From Gluconobacter morbifer G707 (lineage in GTDB: Bacteria; Pseudomonadota; Alphaproteobacteria; Acetobacterales; Acetobacteraceae): a DNA stretch of 64,000 nucleotides. Each line of letters starts with the position of its first letter. The first letter of the stretch is position 1. A model generated the notes under the pieces. That model ran no database searches, was not told where the DNA came from, and saw only the letters and a program-made list of their open reading frames with translations. Shown here piece by piece: positions 60,913-64,000 of this stretch. The position numbers and the translations under genes were made by a program. Location: positions 186,001 through 250,000 of the forward strand of contig NZ_AGQV01000005.1 of assembly GCF_000234355.1 (NCBI RefSeq). The letters run 5' to 3'.

Positions 60913-63279
60913 ATGCCTCTGACGCGATGGCAGAAACTTCTTCACAGGGTCCGGATGATCCGCCAGGCGGTGTCCAATCAGGATTTCCCGCCGGACGCCC
61001 GGGAGACCATTCAGGCATCCCGCGCACAGGCGCTGCGGTGGCTCAATCTTTTCCATATCGTGGCACAGGGAAGCGCGGCACCGATCGCCCTGCTCTGCCT
61101 CAAGGGCAATTATCCCTTCTATGGTCCCCTGCTAGGCGGCACGGTCCTGTTCCTTCTGGCGGTCTACAACCTTCTTTTCTACAGTATCCCCGCGCAGAAA
61201 CGCATCGTCCGTCCGTATGCCTGTCTCCTCAAAACCCTGAACATCTGTTTCGGACTGTGCTGGAGCAGCCTGCCCATCATCGTTTTCCCGCAGGGTGATG
61301 CGAATGACAGGGTTGTGGTGGCGGGCCTTCTCGTCGGACTGACGTCTACGACGATCACCCTCCTGCCACTGATTGGCGTTGGCGAATTCATCGCCACCAT
61401 GCTGATCGGGTCCTGTTTCGTGGCGCTCTGGATATCATGGAACCAGAATCATGACCTGTTCTATGTCTATGTCGGGCTGGAACTCGCGATCTATCTGTTT
61501 TTTGTCCTGACCCTGTGCCTGACCGTCCGGCTGCTGTTCACGGCCTTCCTTCTGAACCGCCAGTCCCTTGAGCAACGGAACAGCATTGTCAGCCTGCTGC
61601 TGCGCAATGCCGACGATGAAGCCGGTGACTGGCTGTGGGAAACCACCATGGATGGCCGTCTTCAGCATGTTTCAGCCACCCTCGCCTCCGCGCTTGGGCA
61701 GAGCAGGGAACAGCTTGAGCAGAGCCGCCTGACCGATATTCTGTCCGAGCGGTCTTCTTCCCACGGCCTGTCCATCGATGAGGCCGGACTTGACCGCTTG
61801 AGGCAGTGCCTCGATCACCGCATCTTCTTTCGCGATGTCGTGATCCGGGGTGACCTGCATGGTGAGCAGCGCTTCTGGTCCCTGAGCGGACGACCCATTT
61901 TCAGAAACCGGATTTTTATTGGCTACAAGGGCGTCGGGACGGATGTAACCCGCACCCATGAAGCTCAGGAAAGCGCCTCGTTCAGGGCGCGCCACGATCT
62001 CCTGACCAGCCTACCCAACCGGGCAGCTTTTCTGGAGGACATGGAACGCTATCTGATCGAGGCCGAGGAAAAGAGCGAGCCTTTTGCCCTGCTGAATCTC
62101 GATCTTGACGGGTTCAAGCAGATCAATGACCGCTTCGGCCACCATTGTGGCGACCAGATGCTGAAGAAAGTAGCCATTACGCTGAGCCATACGCTGGAAG
62201 CACAGCAGCGGCTCTATCGCTTCGGAGGCGATGAATTCATTCTTCTTGAGCGTGGCGCTTCCATGACGGAAGCCGCCAGAACGGCCGATCATCTGGTCAA
62301 CCTTCTCACACAGGCCCCGATCCGGCTTTCGGAAGGCATGGTCTGCCCGATCGGGCTGAGCGTGGGGATTGTCGTGTCCTGCGGTGGCGTGGAGCGGGTC
62401 AGCAGCCTTCTGGAAGCCAGTGACCTGGCTCTTTACGAAGCCAAGAGCCTCGGGGGCCATACATTCCGTTTCTACAATCCAGAGCTTCTGACCGTCGCCC
62501 GGCGCAACCGCGACCTGATCCGCGCCCTGCCCACGGCCCTTGAGAAAGGCCAGCTGGATATTGTCTATCAGCCTTTCTTCAATGCCCAGAGCCAGAAGCT
62601 CTGCGGGTTCGAAGCGCTGATCCGCTGGACACATCCGGAATATGGCCGCGTTCCGGCCGAGCGGATCATCCAGCTTGCGGAAGAGGCCGGACTGATCCAC
62701 CGGCTGGGAGTGTATGTCATGGAGCGGGCATGCCGGGAAGCGCACGGCTGGGGCGGGGATCTTGTCCTATCCGTCAATGTCTCGGTCGGTCAGCTGGAAG
62801 CGCCGGCGTTCCTTGAAGACACGTTCCGCATTCTCAGGGAGACCGGACTGTCCCCCACCCGTCTTCAGATTGAAATGACGGAAAGCATCTTCATGGAGCC
62901 GGATGCCGCCACGTTCAGTCTGCTGCACAAGCTCCAGACGGCGGGCATTTCCATTGCGCTGGATGATTTCGGAAAGGGCTTTTCCTCCCTAGGCTATCTG
63001 CGCTTCTTTCCCTTCTCCAAAATCAAGCTGGACAGCCTGTTCGTCCGGGACATGCTGCGCGAGCCCCGGGCCGCATCCATCGTGCGCGCCGTCATCGAAC
63101 TGGCCATTGATCTCGGTGTAGCCGTCACGGCAGAAGGGGTGGAAAACAGGGAGCAGCTGGCTTATCTGCGGCGCCTCGGCTGCACGGAAATTCAGGGATA
63201 CCTGCTCTCACGTCCCCTGACACCGGAAGCCACCAGCCATTTCCTGAAGGTGGACCATTCACTCCTGAGCCAGACCTGA
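60913..63279 (+). CDS. Membrane PAS-GGDEF-EAL cyclic-di-GMP protein
   Basis: A 788-aa bifunctional-type signalling protein. About six N-terminal membrane helices (45-215) form a putative sensor, then a PAS-like region (about 235-360), a GGDEF domain with intact RFGGDEF (about 436-442), and an EAL domain with EAL at 567-569, ESIFMEP, DDFGKGFSSL and TAEGVEN, which keep the catalytic and metal residues. It can be a diguanylate cyclase, a phosphodiesterase or both; the net direction is not readable. c-di-GMP controls motility and biofilm, and flagellar genes lie nearby. Confidence 0.92.
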   Translation: MPLTRWQKLLHRVRMIRQAVSNQDFPPDARETIQASRAQALRWLNLFHIVAQGSAAPIALLCLKGNYPFYGPLLGGTVLFLLAVYNLLFYSIPAQKRIVRPYACLLKTLNICFGLCWSSLPIIVFPQGDANDRVVVAGLLVGLTSTTITLLPLIGVGEFIATMLIGSCFVALWISWNQNHDLFYVYVGLELAIYLFFVLTLCLTVRLLFTAFLLNRQSLEQRNSIVSLLLRNADDEAGDWLWETTMDGRLQHVSATLASALGQSREQLEQSRLTDILSERSSSHGLSIDEAGLDRLRQCLDHRIFFRDVVIRGDLHGEQRFWSLSGRPIFRNRIFIGYKGVGTDVTRTHEAQESASFRARHDLLTSLPNRAAFLEDMERYLIEAEEKSEPFALLNLDLDGFKQINDRFGHHCGDQMLKKVAITLSHTLEAQQRLYRFGGDEFILLERGASMTEAARTADHLVNLLTQAPIRLSEGMVCPIGLSVGIVVSCGGVERVSSLLEASDLALYEAKSLGGHTFRFYNPELLTVARRNRDLIRALPTALEKGQLDIVYQPFFNAQSQKLCGFEALIRWTHPEYGRVPAERIIQLAEEAGLIHRLGVYVMERACREAHGWGGDLVLSVNVSVGQLEAPAFLEDTFRILRETGLSPTRLQIEMTESIFMEPDAATFSLLHKLQTAGISIALDDFGKGFSSLGYLRFFPFSKIKLDSLFVRDMLREPRAASIVRAVIELAIDLGVAVTAEGVENREQLAYLRRLGCTEIQGYLLSRPLTPEATSHFLKVDHSLLSQT

Positions 63280-63288
63280 CCGGACCGG

Positions 63289-63942
63289 TCAGCCTGTCAG
63301 CGGATTGGGACCACTCTTCTTCCCTTCTTCGGAAACACGCCAGCAATACCAGGCCAGCGTGGAGCGCCATGGCGCGAAACACTCCGTTTCGGCTTTCAGA
63401 AGCCGTGGTTTCGGCGCATCCACTCGCCCCTTGATCCGCCGCCATCCTTCACGCGCCCCGAAATCATCCACCGGCATGACATCGGGCCGGTTTAGCGTGA
63501 AGATCAGCAGCATTTCCACCGTCCATCGCCCGATCCCGCGCAGGGTGGTCAGACGTGCAATCAGATCCGCATCCGACAGCAGCGCGGCTTCATCCCGGCT
63601 GGGTACAAGGCCGTCCAGACGCGCCCGGGCCACACCGCGCATGGCAGTCTGTTTGCTGGCCGAGAGGCCACAGGCCCGAAGTGTCTCCTCCGGCAGGGCC
63701 AGCAGCGTTTCGGGCGCGGGTGGAGGACCATCCTGCAGGCCCGAGGGACCCAGCGCCCGGACACGGCCGAAGATCTTCCGAGCCGCGGCGCCATGAAGCT
63801 GCTGCCCCGCGATGGCCCGCAACAGAGCATCATAAGGCTCCTGCCCGTCATCGCCACGCAGACCACACGGGCCAATCCGCGCAATGGCAGCGGCAACATC
63901 GGGATCAGCACAAAGACAGGCGGCAGCCTCCCTGCTCACCAT
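63289..63942 (-). CDS. DNA-3-methyladenine glycosylase II-like (HhH-GPD) repair enzyme
   Basis: A 217-aa HhH-GPD glycosylase. The helix-hairpin-helix is LTTLRGIGRWTVEM (131-144), and the catalytic Asp is in MPVDDFG (D160 by alignment with AlkA D238 as I recall it). AIAGQQLHGAAARKIFGR is the conserved first helix region. It removes alkylated purines from DNA. There is no Ada-type regulatory domain. The gene is convergent with the GGDEF-EAL gene, 9 bp apart. Confidence 0.92.
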   Translation of the reverse strand: MVSREAAACLCADPDVAAAIARIGPCGLRGDDGQEPYDALLRAIAGQQLHGAAARKIFGRVRALGPSGLQDGPPPAPETLLALPEETLRACGLSASKQTAMRGVARARLDGLVPSRDEAALLSDADLIARLTTLRGIGRWTVEMLLIFTLNRPDVMPVDDFGAREGWRRIKGRVDAPKPRLLKAETECFAPWRSTLAWYCWRVSEEGKKSGPNPLTG

Positions 63943-64000
63943 CGGGCACTCCGTTCTCTTCTGCCGGCATCGGGAAACATTGCGGTTTTCATCTTTCGTG

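Noticed and set aside
1-64000. tRNA/rRNA genes, CRISPR arrays, insertion sequences, prophage genes
   Set aside because: I looked for cloverleaf-like intergenic segments, repeat-spacer patterns, transposase motifs and phage genes and saw none; intergenic gaps are short.

Overview
The window looks like chromosomal DNA of an acetic acid bacterium (Acetobacteraceae, most likely Gluconobacter or a close relative). This is inference from content: moderately high GC with strong GC bias at third codon positions, a hopanoid transporter (HpnN), an OprP-type porin beside pstS, a sugar:H+ symporter and many secreted oxidoreductase-type or cupin proteins. About 50 protein genes are supported. I saw no rRNA, tRNA, CRISPR array, insertion sequence or prophage.

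Layout. 1-5.4 kb: a flavin monooxygenase running off the left edge, a divergent LysR regulator, a TonB-dependent receptor and a periplasmic cupin. 5.7-12.9 kb: a DsbD/ScsB-like thiol reductase, an MscS-type channel, and a translationally coupled pair of a secreted creatininase-family protein and a YVTN beta-propeller. 13-16.4 kb: a DUF2721 protein, an unannotated 46-aa membrane protein behind a structured leader, a Bcr/CflA exporter and pstS. 16.5-18.3 kb: a PhoB-type site and a divergent phosphate-selective porin. 18.4-26.3 kb: AsmA-like protein, UDP-glucose dehydrogenase, a small membrane protein, a sugar transporter, pabB-pabC. 26.4-29.9 kb: sulfate assimilation operon cysH-cysD-cysNC.

30.1-36.8 kb is the most interesting block. 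pspF diverges from a tightly packed run pspA - pspB - two secreted GIN-like (DUF2807-like) beta-repeat proteins - mlaE - mlaF - a 67-aa membrane protein. The second GIN-like protein carries a transmembrane segment and a cytoplasmic tail resembling the C-terminus of PspC, so it looks like a PspC whose N-terminal half has been replaced by a periplasmic sensor-like domain. This suggests a variant phage-shock (envelope stress) system coupled to phospholipid trafficking.

36.9-49.3 kb: radA, an alginate-export-type porin, a YigZ/IMPACT protein, hpnN, a VOC protein plus periplasmic cupin whose Shine-Dalgarno and TTG start lie inside a 13-bp perfect hairpin, a sulfide:quinone oxidoreductase-like flavoprotein, nucleoside hydrolase, DUF3297, a lipoprotein esterase and an SDR. 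49.4-64 kb: an RND permease without adjacent partners, flagellar flgF-flgG-flgA, an acyltransferase-like protein, RidA, a CLC channel, an esterase, an unknown His/Glu-rich protein behind an AT-rich leader, a GGDEF-EAL protein and an AlkA-type DNA glycosylase.

The best leads are the Psp-GIN-PspC-tail operon, the two RNA hairpins that sequester translation start regions (near 13.7 and 43.5 kb), and the hidden 46-aa hydrophobic protein. Family assignments come from motifs read by eye; no database search was run.
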